Assembly (NCBI RefSeq): GCF_025821625.1
Contig: NZ_JACKSH010000237.1
Location: forward strand, 113,763-177,762
From: Mycolicibacterium pyrenivorans
Lineage (GTDB): Bacteria; Actinomycetota; Actinomycetes; Mycobacteriales; Mycobacteriaceae
Direction of reading: 5' to 3'
Length of the DNA stretch: 64,000 nt
Shown here: piece after piece, positions 17,691 through 25,786 of the stretch
Layout: each line of letters begins with the position of its first letter
Numbering within the stretch: the stretch's first letter is position 1
Notes under the pieces: model-generated
What the model saw: only the letters and a program-made list of their open reading frames with translations
Databases searched by the model: none
Told to the model about the DNA's origin: nothing
Position numbers and translations under genes: made by a program

Positions 17691-18722
17691 GTGGGTAGTG
17701 CTGACGATCGTCGGTTCGAGGTGCTGCGTGCCATCGTCGCCGACTTCGTGTCCACCAAGGAACCCATCGGCTCCAAGTCCCTCGTCGAGCGCCACAACCT
17801 CGGGGTATCGAGCGCGACGGTGCGTAACGACATGGCGGTGCTGGAGACCGAGGGCTACATCGCCCAGCCGCACACCAGCTCGGGCCGGGTGCCCACCGAG
17901 AAGGGCTATCGCGAGTTCGTCGATCGGCTCGACGACGTCAAGCCGATGTCGAGCGCCGAGCGGCGCGCCATCCTGTCGTTCCTGGAGAGCGGCGTCGACC
18001 TCGACGACGTGCTGCGCCGCGCCGTGCGACTGCTCGCCCAGCTGACCCGCCAGGTCGCGATCGTGCAGTACCCGACGCTGTCGACGTCGTCGGTCCGCCA
18101 CCTGGAGGTGGTGGCGCTGACGCCGGCGCGGCTGCTGCTGGTGGTCATCACCGACTCGGGTCGCGTCGATCAGCGGATCGTCGAACTCGGCGACGGCATC
18201 GACGACGTGCAACTGTCCCAGTTGCGCGATCTTCTGGGCCAGGCGTTGGAGGGTAAGCCGCTGGCCGCGGCCTCGGTGGCCGTGTCCGACCTGGCCGCAC
18301 ACCTCAACGGTCAGGGCGGCCTCGCCGACGCGGTCGGCAGGTCGGCGACGGTGCTGGTGGAATCCCTGGTCGAGCACAGCGAGGAGCGGCTGCTGCTGGG
18401 CGGCACCGCCAACCTGACGCGAAACACCGCAGACTTCGGCGGTTCGCTGCGCTCGGTGCTCGAGGCGCTCGAGGAGCAGGTGGTGGTGTTGCGGCTGCTC
18501 GCGGCGCAACAGGAGGCGGGCAAGGTGACCGTTCGCATCGGTCACGAGACAGAGGCTGAACAGATGGCGGGCACCTCGGTGGTCAGCACCGCGTACGGCA
18601 GTTCGGGCAAGGTGTTCGGCGGCATGGGTGTGCTTGGTCCCACACGGATGGACTATCCGGGAACTATCGCCAATGTCGCCGCGGTTGCTCTCTATATTGG
18701 CGAGGTCCTAGGTAGCCGCTGA
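17691..18722 (+). CDS. hrcA: HrcA, heat-inducible transcription repressor
   Basis: The 343-residue protein starts at a GTG preceded by AGGTGA. The N-terminal winged helix has the family block VSSATVRNDMAVLE, followed by TSSGRVPTEKGYREFVD. A GAF-like dimerisation region follows, ending in a conserved DYPGTIANVAAVALYIGE tail. HrcA represses chaperonin genes by binding CIRCE elements and is inactivated when GroEL is occupied. I saw no CIRCE inverted repeat in front of this gene, so its targets are expected elsewhere. dnaJ2 follows after 44 bp, most likely in the same operon. Confidence 0.96.
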   Translation: MGSADDRRFEVLRAIVADFVSTKEPIGSKSLVERHNLGVSSATVRNDMAVLETEGYIAQPHTSSGRVPTEKGYREFVDRLDDVKPMSSAERRAILSFLESGVDLDDVLRRAVRLLAQLTRQVAIVQYPTLSTSSVRHLEVVALTPARLLLVVITDSGRVDQRIVELGDGIDDVQLSQLRDLLGQALEGKPLAAASVAVSDLAAHLNGQGGLADAVGRSATVLVESLVEHSEERLLLGGTANLTRNTADFGGSLRSVLEALEEQVVVLRLLAAQQEAGKVTVRIGHETEAEQMAGTSVVSTAYGSSGKVFGGMGVLGPTRMDYPGTIANVAAVALYIGEVLGSR

Positions 18723-18766
18723 TCCGTTTCGGTTTCGATCGGATCATCGGGTGGGAAAGGTTGAGC

Positions 18767-19915
18767 GTGGCACGCGACTATTACGGGCTGCTCGGAGTGA
18801 GCAACGGCGCGACTGATTCGGAGATCAAGCGCGCCTATCGCAAGCTCGCCCGCGAGCTTCACCCCGACGTCAACCCCGACGAGGAGGCGCAGGCGCGCTT
18901 CAAGGAGATCAGTGTCGCCTACGAGGTGCTCAGCGATCCGGAGAAGCGCCGCATCGTCGACCTGGGCGGCGATCCGTTGGAGTCCGCGGGGGCCGGGGCC
19001 GGTGGCGGATTCGCCGGGTTCGGCGGCCTCGGCGACGTCTTCGAGGCGTTCTTCGGCGGGGGAGCCACCTCGCGTGGCCCGACCGGCCGGGTGCGGCCCG
19101 GTTCCGATTCGCTGCTGCGGATGCGCCTCGACCTTGCGGAGTGCGCTACGGGCGTGACCAAGCAGGTCACCGTCGACACCGCGGTGTTGTGCGATTTGTG
19201 CCAGGGCAAGGGCACGCACGGGAACTCCACCCCGGTGGCGTGTGACACCTGCGGCGGGCGTGGCGAGATCCAGACGGTGCAGCGTTCCCTGCTCGGCCAG
19301 GTCATGACGTCGCGCCCCTGTCCGGTGTGCGGCGGCGTCGGCGAGGTCATCCCGGACCCGTGCAACCGGTGCGCCGGTGACGGCCGGGTGCGCGCTCGCC
19401 GCGACATCAGCGTCAAGATCCCTGCCGGGGTGGGTGACGGCATGCGGGTGCGGTTGGCCGCCCAGGGCGAGGTCGGCCCCGGCGGCGGCCCCGCCGGTGA
19501 CCTGTACGTCGAGGTCCACGAGAAGCCGCACGACGTGTTCGTCCGCGACGGTGACGACCTGCACTGCACCATCTCGGTGCCGATGGTCGACGCCGCACTG
19601 GGCACCACGGTCACCGTCGACGCGATCCTCGACGGGCCGATCGACATCACCATCGGCGCCGGAACCCAACCCGGTTCGGTCACCACACTGCGCGGTCACG
19701 GCATGCCGCATCTGCGGTCCGGGGTGCGCGGCAACCTGCACGCGCACATCGACGTCGTCGTACCGTCGCGGCTCGACCACGAGGACGTCGAGCTGCTGCA
19801 GGCGTTCAAGGAACGCACCAAGGGCATCGCCGAGGTGCGCAGCACCCAGAGCAACAACTCGTCGCACGGTGGCGGACTGTTCAACCGACTGCGCGAAACG
19901 TTCACCGGTCGCTAG
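18767..19915 (+). CDS. dnaJ2: DnaJ2, Hsp40 co-chaperone
   Basis: The 382-residue type I J-protein has an N-terminal J domain with the HPD tripeptide (ELHPDVNPDEE near residue 32). A Gly/Phe-rich linker with GFAGFGGLGD follows. The zinc-binding region has four CxxCxGxG-type repeats (CDLCQGKG, CDTCGGRG, CPVCGGVG, CNRCAGDG) at about residues 143-205, then the C-terminal substrate-binding domain. It stimulates DnaK ATPase. The GTG at 18767 is preferred over an in-frame TTG at 18761 because GGAAAGG ends at 18760, giving normal spacing only for the GTG. Linkage to hrcA is the usual actinobacterial arrangement for dnaJ2. Confidence 0.96.
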   Translation: MARDYYGLLGVSNGATDSEIKRAYRKLARELHPDVNPDEEAQARFKEISVAYEVLSDPEKRRIVDLGGDPLESAGAGAGGGFAGFGGLGDVFEAFFGGGATSRGPTGRVRPGSDSLLRMRLDLAECATGVTKQVTVDTAVLCDLCQGKGTHGNSTPVACDTCGGRGEIQTVQRSLLGQVMTSRPCPVCGGVGEVIPDPCNRCAGDGRVRARRDISVKIPAGVGDGMRVRLAAQGEVGPGGGPAGDLYVEVHEKPHDVFVRDGDDLHCTISVPMVDAALGTTVTVDAILDGPIDITIGAGTQPGSVTTLRGHGMPHLRSGVRGNLHAHIDVVVPSRLDHEDVELLQAFKERTKGIAEVRSTQSNNSSHGGGLFNRLRETFTGR

Positions 19916-19933
19916 ACCGGCGCTGCCGCCCCG

Positions 19934-20674
19934 ATGCGCTCGCTGTTCTACGTCGACGTCGTTCCCGCCCCAGGTGACCTCGCCGTCGTCGACGGCGAGG
20001 AGGGCCACCACGCGGCCACCGTCTGCCGGACCCGCCATGGTGAGGAACTCGACCTCGCCGACGGCGCAGGCATCCTCGCGCACTGCATCGTCGAGGACGT
20101 CGCCAAAGGACGGCTGACCGCCAGGGTGCTCGAACGCCGCCTGGTGCCGCCGCCCGCACCGGCTGTCACCATCGTTCAGGCCCTGCCCAAATCGGAGCGC
20201 TCGGAACTGGCGATCGAGCTGGCCACGGAGGCGGGTGCGGACGCCTTCGTGGCGTGGCAGGCGTCGCGCTGCGTGGCCCGTTGGGACGGTGCGGCGAAGG
20301 TGGACAAGGGATTGCGGCGTTGGCGCGCGGTGGCACGCTCGGCCGCCCGGCAATCGCGGCGTCCGTACATCCCGTCCGTCGACGGTGTCGTCACCACCCG
20401 CGATCTGGTCGAGTCGACGCGGCGCGCGGCGGCAGGCACGGTACTGGTGCTGCACGAGTCGGCGAGCAGGCCGCTGGCCGACGCGGTCGCGGGGCACGGC
20501 GATCCGTTGACCTTGATCGTGGGTCCGGAGGGAGGCGTCGCCGATGACGAACTGGCGGCGTTCACCGACGCCGGCGCTGTGGCGGTCCGGCTCGGCCCCA
20601 CGGTGCTGCGCACGTCGACGGCGGCGGCGGTGGCGCTGGGCGCGCTGGGCGTGCTGACGCCGCGCTGGTCATAA
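19934..20674 (+). CDS. rsmE: RsmE, 16S rRNA (uracil1498-N3)-methyltransferase
   Basis: The 246-residue SPOUT-class methyltransferase has an N-terminal PUA-like region with GEEGHHAATVCR. The C-terminal knotted domain holds the SAM-binding blocks LIVGPEGGVADDEL and LGPTVLRTSTAA. It modifies U1498 near the decoding site of the small subunit. It lies 18 bp downstream of dnaJ2 and is probably co-transcribed. A perfect ACCCCCGGGGGT palindrome starts at the last base of its stop codon, a candidate end to the hrcA-dnaJ2-rsmE transcript. Confidence 0.95.
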   Translation: MRSLFYVDVVPAPGDLAVVDGEEGHHAATVCRTRHGEELDLADGAGILAHCIVEDVAKGRLTARVLERRLVPPPAPAVTIVQALPKSERSELAIELATEAGADAFVAWQASRCVARWDGAAKVDKGLRRWRAVARSAARQSRRPYIPSVDGVVTTRDLVESTRRAAAGTVLVLHESASRPLADAVAGHGDPLTLIVGPEGGVADDELAAFTDAGAVAVRLGPTVLRTSTAAAVALGALGVLTPRWS

Positions 20675-20694
20675 CCCCCGGGGGTAGCAGCCCC
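20674..20694 (+). terminator. Candidate terminator after rsmE
   Basis: A 12-bp perfect palindrome (20674-20685) abuts the rsmE stop. The GGGG at 20681-20684 can alternatively pair with CCCC at 20691-20694 around a TAGCAG loop. It would separate the housekeeping operon from the iron-box controlled mmpS-mmpL unit. There is no T-run. Confidence 0.45.
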
Positions 20695-20706
20695 GCGCGG
20701 GTGTAG

Positions 20707-20725
20707 ATAGGTTAGCCTTCCCTTC
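20707..20725 (+). promoter_or_regulatory. IdeR-like iron box upstream of mmpS-mmpL
   Basis: The 19-mer ATAGGTTAGCCTTCCCTTC matches 13 of 19 positions of the mycobacterial IdeR consensus TTAGGTTAGGCTAACCTAA, with eight consecutive matches in the left half (TAGGTTAG). It lies about 60-80 bp before the mmpS start in the gap after rsmE. IdeR with Fe(II) represses siderophore genes through such boxes, and mmpS4/mmpL4 of M. tuberculosis is a known IdeR target. The weak right half lowers the certainty. Confidence 0.6.
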
Positions 20726-20784
20726 GGAAATACAGGAAGCCCGAGGGCTGCGCCGAGTTAGAAGGACTCCCGATTCTCACCCGT

Positions 20785-21204
20785 GTGACCCGAGCCTGGA
20801 TACCGCTCGTCTTGGTGCTCGTCCTCGTCGTCGGAGGATTCACGGTGTGGCGGATCCGCAACATCTTCGGCTCGCATCAACTGCCGACGTATGCGGGCAG
20901 CATGTCCGAGGATTCCAACAAGTCCGATCCCGAGATCGTGCGCTACGAGGTCTTCGGCGATCCAGGGGCCACCGCAGACATCAACTACATCGACGACGAG
21001 GGTGACCCCAACCAGGTCGTCGGAGCCACCCTGCCCTGGTCGATCGAGGTCGAGACGAACTCGCCCGCCATGGTCGGAAACGTTGTGGCGCAAGGTGACG
21101 GCGACTTCATCGGCTGCCGGATCTTCGCCGACGGCGTCGTCAAGGACGAACGCAGCGCTCACAACGTCAGCGCCTACGTCTACTGCTTCACCAAGTCGGC
21201 ATGA
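20785..21204 (+). CDS. MmpS-family membrane protein (MmpS4/5-like)
   Basis: The protein of about 139 residues has one N-terminal transmembrane helix (IPLVLVLVLVVGGFTVW) and a periplasmic beta-rich domain with two cysteines (GCRIFADG and AYVYCFTKSA), as in MmpS4 and MmpS5. MmpS proteins are accessory factors for MmpL transporters; MmpS4/S5 are required for siderophore export in M. tuberculosis. The chosen GTG at 20785 is 18 bp from the only good Shine-Dalgarno (AGAAGGA, 20760-20766). An in-frame ATT at 20773 sits at ideal spacing and would add four residues, so the true start is open. The stop overlaps the mmpL ATG (ATGA). Confidence 0.9.
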   Translation: MTRAWIPLVLVLVLVVGGFTVWRIRNIFGSHQLPTYAGSMSEDSNKSDPEIVRYEVFGDPGATADINYIDDEGDPNQVVGATLPWSIEVETNSPAMVGNVVAQGDGDFIGCRIFADGVVKDERSAHNVSAYVYCFTKSA

Positions 21205-24071
21205 GATCCAACGAGACGACGCTTCGGGAACCCACACCCGGCGCGCGCTGGATCCGCCGCCTGGCGATCCCGATCGTCCTCGGCTGGCTGCTGCTGGTGG
21301 TCGCGCTCAACGTCGTGGTGCCCCAACTCGAGGTGGTGGCCAGCCAGAACGCCGTGTCGATGAGTCCCGGCGATGCGCCGTCGATGCAGGCGATGTCCGA
21401 CATGGGCAGGCTGTTCGGGGAGTCGGACTCCGACTCCATCGCGATGCTCGTGCTGGAGAGCGACGAGCCCCTCGGCGACGACGCGCGCGCCTACTACGCC
21501 CAGCTCGTCGACAAGCTCGAGGCCGCCCCCGACCACGTCCGCAACATCCAGGACATGTGGGGCGACCCGCTCACCGAAGCCGCCGCGCAGAGCTCCGACG
21601 GCCGCGCCGCCTACGTCGCGCTGAACCTCGCGGGGAACATGGGCGAGACGAAGTCCAACGAATCGGTGGAGGCCGTCCGCGACATCGTCGACAGGTCACC
21701 GCCCCCACCGGGCGTGCAGGTGCACCTGACCGGACCGGCCGCGCTGACCGCCGACGTGAACATCGCGGGCGAGAGCAGCATGGCGCGGATCCTGCTGGTC
21801 ACGTTCGTGGTGATCATCGTGTTGCTGCTGTTCTTCTACCGGTCGATCACGACGGTCATCCTGCTGCTGGTCATGGTCGGCATCCAGCTGTCCGTCGCGC
21901 GTGGCGTCGTGGCGGCGCTGGGCCACTTCCAGGTCATCGGGTTGTCGACCTTCGCGGTGAACCTGCTGGTGTCGCTGGCCGTCGCCGCGGGCACCGACTA
22001 CGCGATCTTCCTGGTCGGTCGCTACCAGGAGGCCCGTGCCGCCGGCGCCGACCGCGAGGGCGCCTACTACGAGATGTTCGCCGGCACCGCGCACGTGGTG
22101 CTGGGCTCCGGTCTGACCATCGCCGGCGCGATGTACTGCCTGAGCTTCACCCGGATGCCCTATTTCCAGAGCATGGGCATCCCGTGCGCGGTGGGCATCG
22201 TCGCCGGGGTCGCCGTCGCGCTCACCCTGGGCCCTGCCATCGTCACCCTCGGCAGCCGTTTCGGGCTGCTGGAGCCCAAGCGCGCCATGCGGATTCGCAC
22301 CTGGCGGCGCATCGGCGCGATGGTGGTGCGCTGGCCCGGTCCCATCCTGGTGGCGTCCCTCGCGCTGGCGCTGATCGGGTTGGCCGCGCTGCCGGGCTAC
22401 CAGACCAGCTACGACGACACCCGCTACATCCCCGCGTCCATCCCGGCGAACGCCGGACTGCAGGCGGCGACCCAGCATTTCTCGCTGTCGCGGATGAGCC
22501 CCGAGGTGCTCATCGTCGAGGCCGACCGCGACCTGCGGAACTCGTCGGACTTCCTGATCCTCGACCGGCTCGCCAAGAGGGTGTTCGGTGTCGAGGGCAT
22601 CGCGCGTGTGCAGGCGCCGAGCCGCCCGGACGGCGCACCCATCGCGCACACCTCGATCCCGTTCCTGATCAGCATGCAGGGCGTCGGCCAGCAGCAGAAC
22701 ATGAAGCTGATGAAGGACCGCATCGCCGACATGCGCGTCCAGGCCGACGACATCGCCGAGACGATCACGACGATGAAGACGATGTTCGCGCTGATGACGA
22801 AGTTCTCCGGCATCACGACGGACATGATCGCCGACATGACGGACATGCGCGACACCGTGCACCAGCTGCGGGACATGGTCGCGAACTTCGACGACCAGTT
22901 CCGCCCGATCCGCAACTACTTCTACTGGGAACCGCACTGCTACAACATCCCGCTGTGCTGGTCGTTCCGGTCGCTGTTCGACTCGATGGACGGCATCAGC
23001 GTCATGACCGACACGTTCGACAAGGCCGTCGTGAACATGGACGAGATGAAGGCGCTGCTGCCGCAGATGCTGGCGACGTTCCCACCGATGATCGAGACCA
23101 TGGAGAGCATGCGTCAGATGATGCTGACGACGTATGCCACCATGGGCGGCTTCTACGACCAGATGGACGAGTTGACCCGCGACTCCACCGAGATGGGCAA
23201 GGCCTTCGACCAGGCCAAGAACGACGACTCGTTCTACCTGCCGCCGGAGGTGTTCGAGAACGAGGACTTCAAGCGCGCGATGGAGAGCTTCTTCTCGCCG
23301 GACGGGAAGACCGTGCGCATGCTGATCGCCCACCGCGGCAACCCGACCACCGAGGAGGCGCTGCAGAGGGTCGACCCGATCAAGGTCGCGGCGATCGAGG
23401 CGCTCAAGGGCACCCCGCTGGAAGACGCGAAGATCCAACTCGGCGGCACCGCGGCGACGTTCAAGGACATGTCCGACGGCTCGCGCTACGACCTGTTGAT
23501 CGCGGTCATCTCGGCGATGTGCCTGGTCCTGATGATCATGCTGGTCCTGACGCGCAGCCTGGTCGCCGCGCTGGTGATCGTCGGCACCGTCACGCTGTCC
23601 CTCGGCGCCTCGTTCGGGATCTCGATCCTGATCTGGCAGCACATAGTCGGCGTCGAGTTGCACTGGATGGTGCTCGCCCTGTCGATCATCGCGCTGATCG
23701 CCGTCGGATCGGACTACAACCTGCTGCTGGTCTCCCGGTTCAAGGAGGAGATTCCCGCAGGCATCAAGACCGGAATCGTCCGGGCGATCGGCGGGACCGG
23801 CAGCGTCGTGACGGCCGCGGGCGTGGTGTTCGCGCTGACGATGGCATCGATGGTGGTCAGCGACCTGCGGATCATGGCCCAGGTGGGCACCACGATCGGG
23901 CTGGGGCTGCTGTTCGACACGTTCATCGTGCGCTCGTTCATGATGCCCGCGATCGCGACCTTGCTGGGCCGCTGGTTCTGGTGGCCCGTGGTGGTGCGCA
24001 CCCGACCGCCCCGCCCGCCGCGGGCGCAGCAGATCGACCCGACCACGTCCATCCCGGTGGGGCGGCCTTAA
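21201..24071 (+). CDS. MmpL-family RND transporter (MmpL4/5-like), probable siderophore exporter
   Basis: The 956-residue protein has the RND plan: TM1 (about 20-42), a periplasmic domain, TM2-6, a second large periplasmic domain, TM7-12. Both proton-relay signatures are present, GTDYAIF near 264 and GSDYNLLL near 836. The second periplasmic domain contains a long Met-rich coiled-coil segment (about 495-700) and a two-cysteine patch (EPHCYNIPLCWSF), features of the MmpL4/MmpL5 subgroup rather than of MmpL3. That subgroup exports mycobactin/carboxymycobactin together with MmpS. The iron box upstream and the mycobactin genes 7 kb away agree, but lipid or drug export remains possible. Confidence 0.9.
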   Translation: MRSNETTLREPTPGARWIRRLAIPIVLGWLLLVVALNVVVPQLEVVASQNAVSMSPGDAPSMQAMSDMGRLFGESDSDSIAMLVLESDEPLGDDARAYYAQLVDKLEAAPDHVRNIQDMWGDPLTEAAAQSSDGRAAYVALNLAGNMGETKSNESVEAVRDIVDRSPPPPGVQVHLTGPAALTADVNIAGESSMARILLVTFVVIIVLLLFFYRSITTVILLLVMVGIQLSVARGVVAALGHFQVIGLSTFAVNLLVSLAVAAGTDYAIFLVGRYQEARAAGADREGAYYEMFAGTAHVVLGSGLTIAGAMYCLSFTRMPYFQSMGIPCAVGIVAGVAVALTLGPAIVTLGSRFGLLEPKRAMRIRTWRRIGAMVVRWPGPILVASLALALIGLAALPGYQTSYDDTRYIPASIPANAGLQAATQHFSLSRMSPEVLIVEADRDLRNSSDFLILDRLAKRVFGVEGIARVQAPSRPDGAPIAHTSIPFLISMQGVGQQQNMKLMKDRIADMRVQADDIAETITTMKTMFALMTKFSGITTDMIADMTDMRDTVHQLRDMVANFDDQFRPIRNYFYWEPHCYNIPLCWSFRSLFDSMDGISVMTDTFDKAVVNMDEMKALLPQMLATFPPMIETMESMRQMMLTTYATMGGFYDQMDELTRDSTEMGKAFDQAKNDDSFYLPPEVFENEDFKRAMESFFSPDGKTVRMLIAHRGNPTTEEALQRVDPIKVAAIEALKGTPLEDAKIQLGGTAATFKDMSDGSRYDLLIAVISAMCLVLMIMLVLTRSLVAALVIVGTVTLSLGASFGISILIWQHIVGVELHWMVLALSIIALIAVGSDYNLLLVSRFKEEIPAGIKTGIVRAIGGTGSVVTAAGVVFALTMASMVVSDLRIMAQVGTTIGLGLLFDTFIVRSFMMPAIATLLGRWFWWPVVVRTRPPRPPRAQQIDPTTSIPVGRP

Positions 24072-24170
24072 CCGTTGGGCGGTGACGGTCGGCGACGCTA
24101 AACTGGGTTCTCGACTTCCAGATCGGCAGGAACGCAGGTCGAGACTCAGAAAGCAGGCAGAAAACCACAC

Positions 24171-25220
24171 GTGAGCCCCCGCGAGACGAACGCTGCCTCG
24201 AATGAACCTGACTCCACTGTCCGCAGCAGCAGGATCGATGTTCCGCCCGCCTACGTCGTGGGCCTGCTGGGCTCCTCCGACGAGAACCTGCGCGCACTCG
24301 AGAGCCTCGTGTCCGCCGACATCCACGCCCGCGGCAACGCGGTGACCCTGTCGGGTGAACCCGCCGACGTCGCACTCGCCGAACGGGTGATCTCGGAACT
24401 GGTCGAGATCGTCGCCAGCGGTCAGACGCTGACGCCGGAGGCCGTGCGCCACAGCGTGGCCATGCTGACGGGCACTGACGAGGAGTCACCGGCCGAGGTG
24501 CTGACGCTGGACATCCTGTCGCGGCGCGGCAAGACGATCCGGCCCAAGACGCTGAACCAGAAGCGCTACGTCGATGCGATCGATGCGCACACCATTGTGT
24601 TCGGCATCGGCCCCGCCGGCACCGGCAAGACGTATCTGGCGATGGCCAAGGCCGTCAACGCCCTGCAGACCAAGAAGGTCAGCCGGATCATTCTGACCCG
24701 TCCGGCGGTGGAGGCCGGTGAGCGCCTCGGTTTCCTTCCCGGGACGTTGAGCGAGAAGATCGATCCGTACCTGCGCCCGCTGTACGACGCGCTGCACGAC
24801 ATGATGGATCCCGAGTTGATCCCGAAGCTGATGAGCGCAGGCGTGATCGAGGTGGCCCCGCTGGGGTACATGCGGGGCAGAACGCTCTCGGATGCGTTCA
24901 TCATCCTCGACGAGGCGCAGAACACCACCGCCGAGCAGATGAAGATGTTCCTCACGCGGCTGGGATTCGACTCGAAAATCGTTGTGACAGGCGACATCAC
25001 GCAGGTCGATCTCCCCGGCGGCGCCCCCTCCGGATTGCGCACGGCGATGCGGATTCTCGACGGCATCGACGACATTCACTTCAGCGAACTCACCAGTGCC
25101 GACGTGGTCCGCCACCGGCTGGTGTCCGAGATCGTGGACGCGTACGCGCGAAGTGACGAGCCGACCCTGATGAACCGGGCGCAGCGGCGTTCGTCGGGCA
25201 CCGGCAGACCGAGGCGGTAG
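24171..25220 (+). CDS. PhoH-like ATPase
   Basis: The 349-residue protein has an N-terminal KH-like region and a P-loop ATPase core. Walker A is GPAGTGKT near residue 148, Walker B is FIILDEAQNT near 243, and sensor VVTGDITQVDLP follows near 265. The start is the GTG at 24171. PhoH-like proteins couple ATPase activity to RNA metabolism and regularly sit next to ybeY and era, as here, suggesting a role with the ribosome-maturation genes. The old name reflects phosphate-starvation induction in E. coli and no Pho box is evident. It corresponds by order to phoH1 of M. tuberculosis. Confidence 0.93.
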   Translation: MSPRETNAASNEPDSTVRSSRIDVPPAYVVGLLGSSDENLRALESLVSADIHARGNAVTLSGEPADVALAERVISELVEIVASGQTLTPEAVRHSVAMLTGTDEESPAEVLTLDILSRRGKTIRPKTLNQKRYVDAIDAHTIVFGIGPAGTGKTYLAMAKAVNALQTKKVSRIILTRPAVEAGERLGFLPGTLSEKIDPYLRPLYDALHDMMDPELIPKLMSAGVIEVAPLGYMRGRTLSDAFIILDEAQNTTAEQMKMFLTRLGFDSKIVVTGDITQVDLPGGAPSGLRTAMRILDGIDDIHFSELTSADVVRHRLVSEIVDAYARSDEPTLMNRAQRRSSGTGRPRR

Positions 25221-25231
25221 CGGACCACCCC

Positions 25232-25786
25232 ATGAGCATCGAGGTTGCCAACGAATCGGGCATCGACGTCTCCGAACAGGAACTGATCAGCGTCGCCAAG
25301 TTCGTCATCCGCAAGATGGACGTCAATCCTGCCGCCGAGCTGTCGATGGTGCTGCTGGACACCGCGGCGATGGCCGATCTGCACGTGCGTTGGATGGACC
25401 TTCCCGGTCCCACCGACGTCATGAGTTTCCCGATGGACGAGCTGGAGCCCGGCGGCAGGCCCGACGCGCCGGAACCCGGCCCGTCGATGCTCGGCGACAT
25501 CGTGCTGTGTCCGGAGTTCGCGGCCAAGCAGGCCGCCGAGGCCGGCCACACCCTCGGCCAGGAACTGGCGCTGCTCACCGTGCACGGCGTGCTGCACCTG
25601 CTCGGCTACGACCACGCCGAACCAGACGAGGAAAAAGAGATGTTCGCGCTGCAACGCCAACTGCTCGAGGAGTGGGTGGCCGACCAGGTCGAGGCCTATT
25701 ACCAGGACCGGCAGACCGAGAAGGACCGCAGGCTGATCGACGGGTCCAGGCTCTTCGACGAGCCGAACCACGGCGACAATCCGTGA
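25232..25786 (+). CDS. ybeY: YbeY, rRNA maturation endoribonuclease
   Basis: The 184-residue metalloprotein of the UPF0054 family carries the zinc site HGVLHLLGYDH at about residues 117-127, matching the H-G-x2-H-L-x-G-Y-D-H signature. It takes part in 16S rRNA 3'-end processing and ribosome quality control. It lies 11 bp after the phoH-like gene and overlaps the next gene by 4 bp (GTGA), forming the conserved phoH-ybeY-CBS-era cluster. The C-terminal tail after residue 150 is charged and slightly longer than in E. coli YbeY. Confidence 0.95.
   Translation: MSIEVANESGIDVSEQELISVAKFVIRKMDVNPAAELSMVLLDTAAMADLHVRWMDLPGPTDVMSFPMDELEPGGRPDAPEPGPSMLGDIVLCPEFAAKQAAEAGHTLGQELALLTVHGVLHLLGYDHAEPDEEKEMFALQRQLLEEWVADQVEAYYQDRQTEKDRRLIDGSRLFDEPNHGDNP

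Noticed and set aside
21696..24452. Very long antisense open frame (over 900 codons) opposite mmpL
   Set aside because: High GC at third positions of mmpL leaves the opposite strand free of stops. The translation is His/Arg/Asp low-complexity with no domain, and mmpL is clearly the coding frame.
25390..25782. Upstream extension of the CBS-domain gene
   Set aside because: The extended frame lies inside ybeY and reads Arg/Gly-rich low complexity. The membrane domain starts right after the GTG at 25783.
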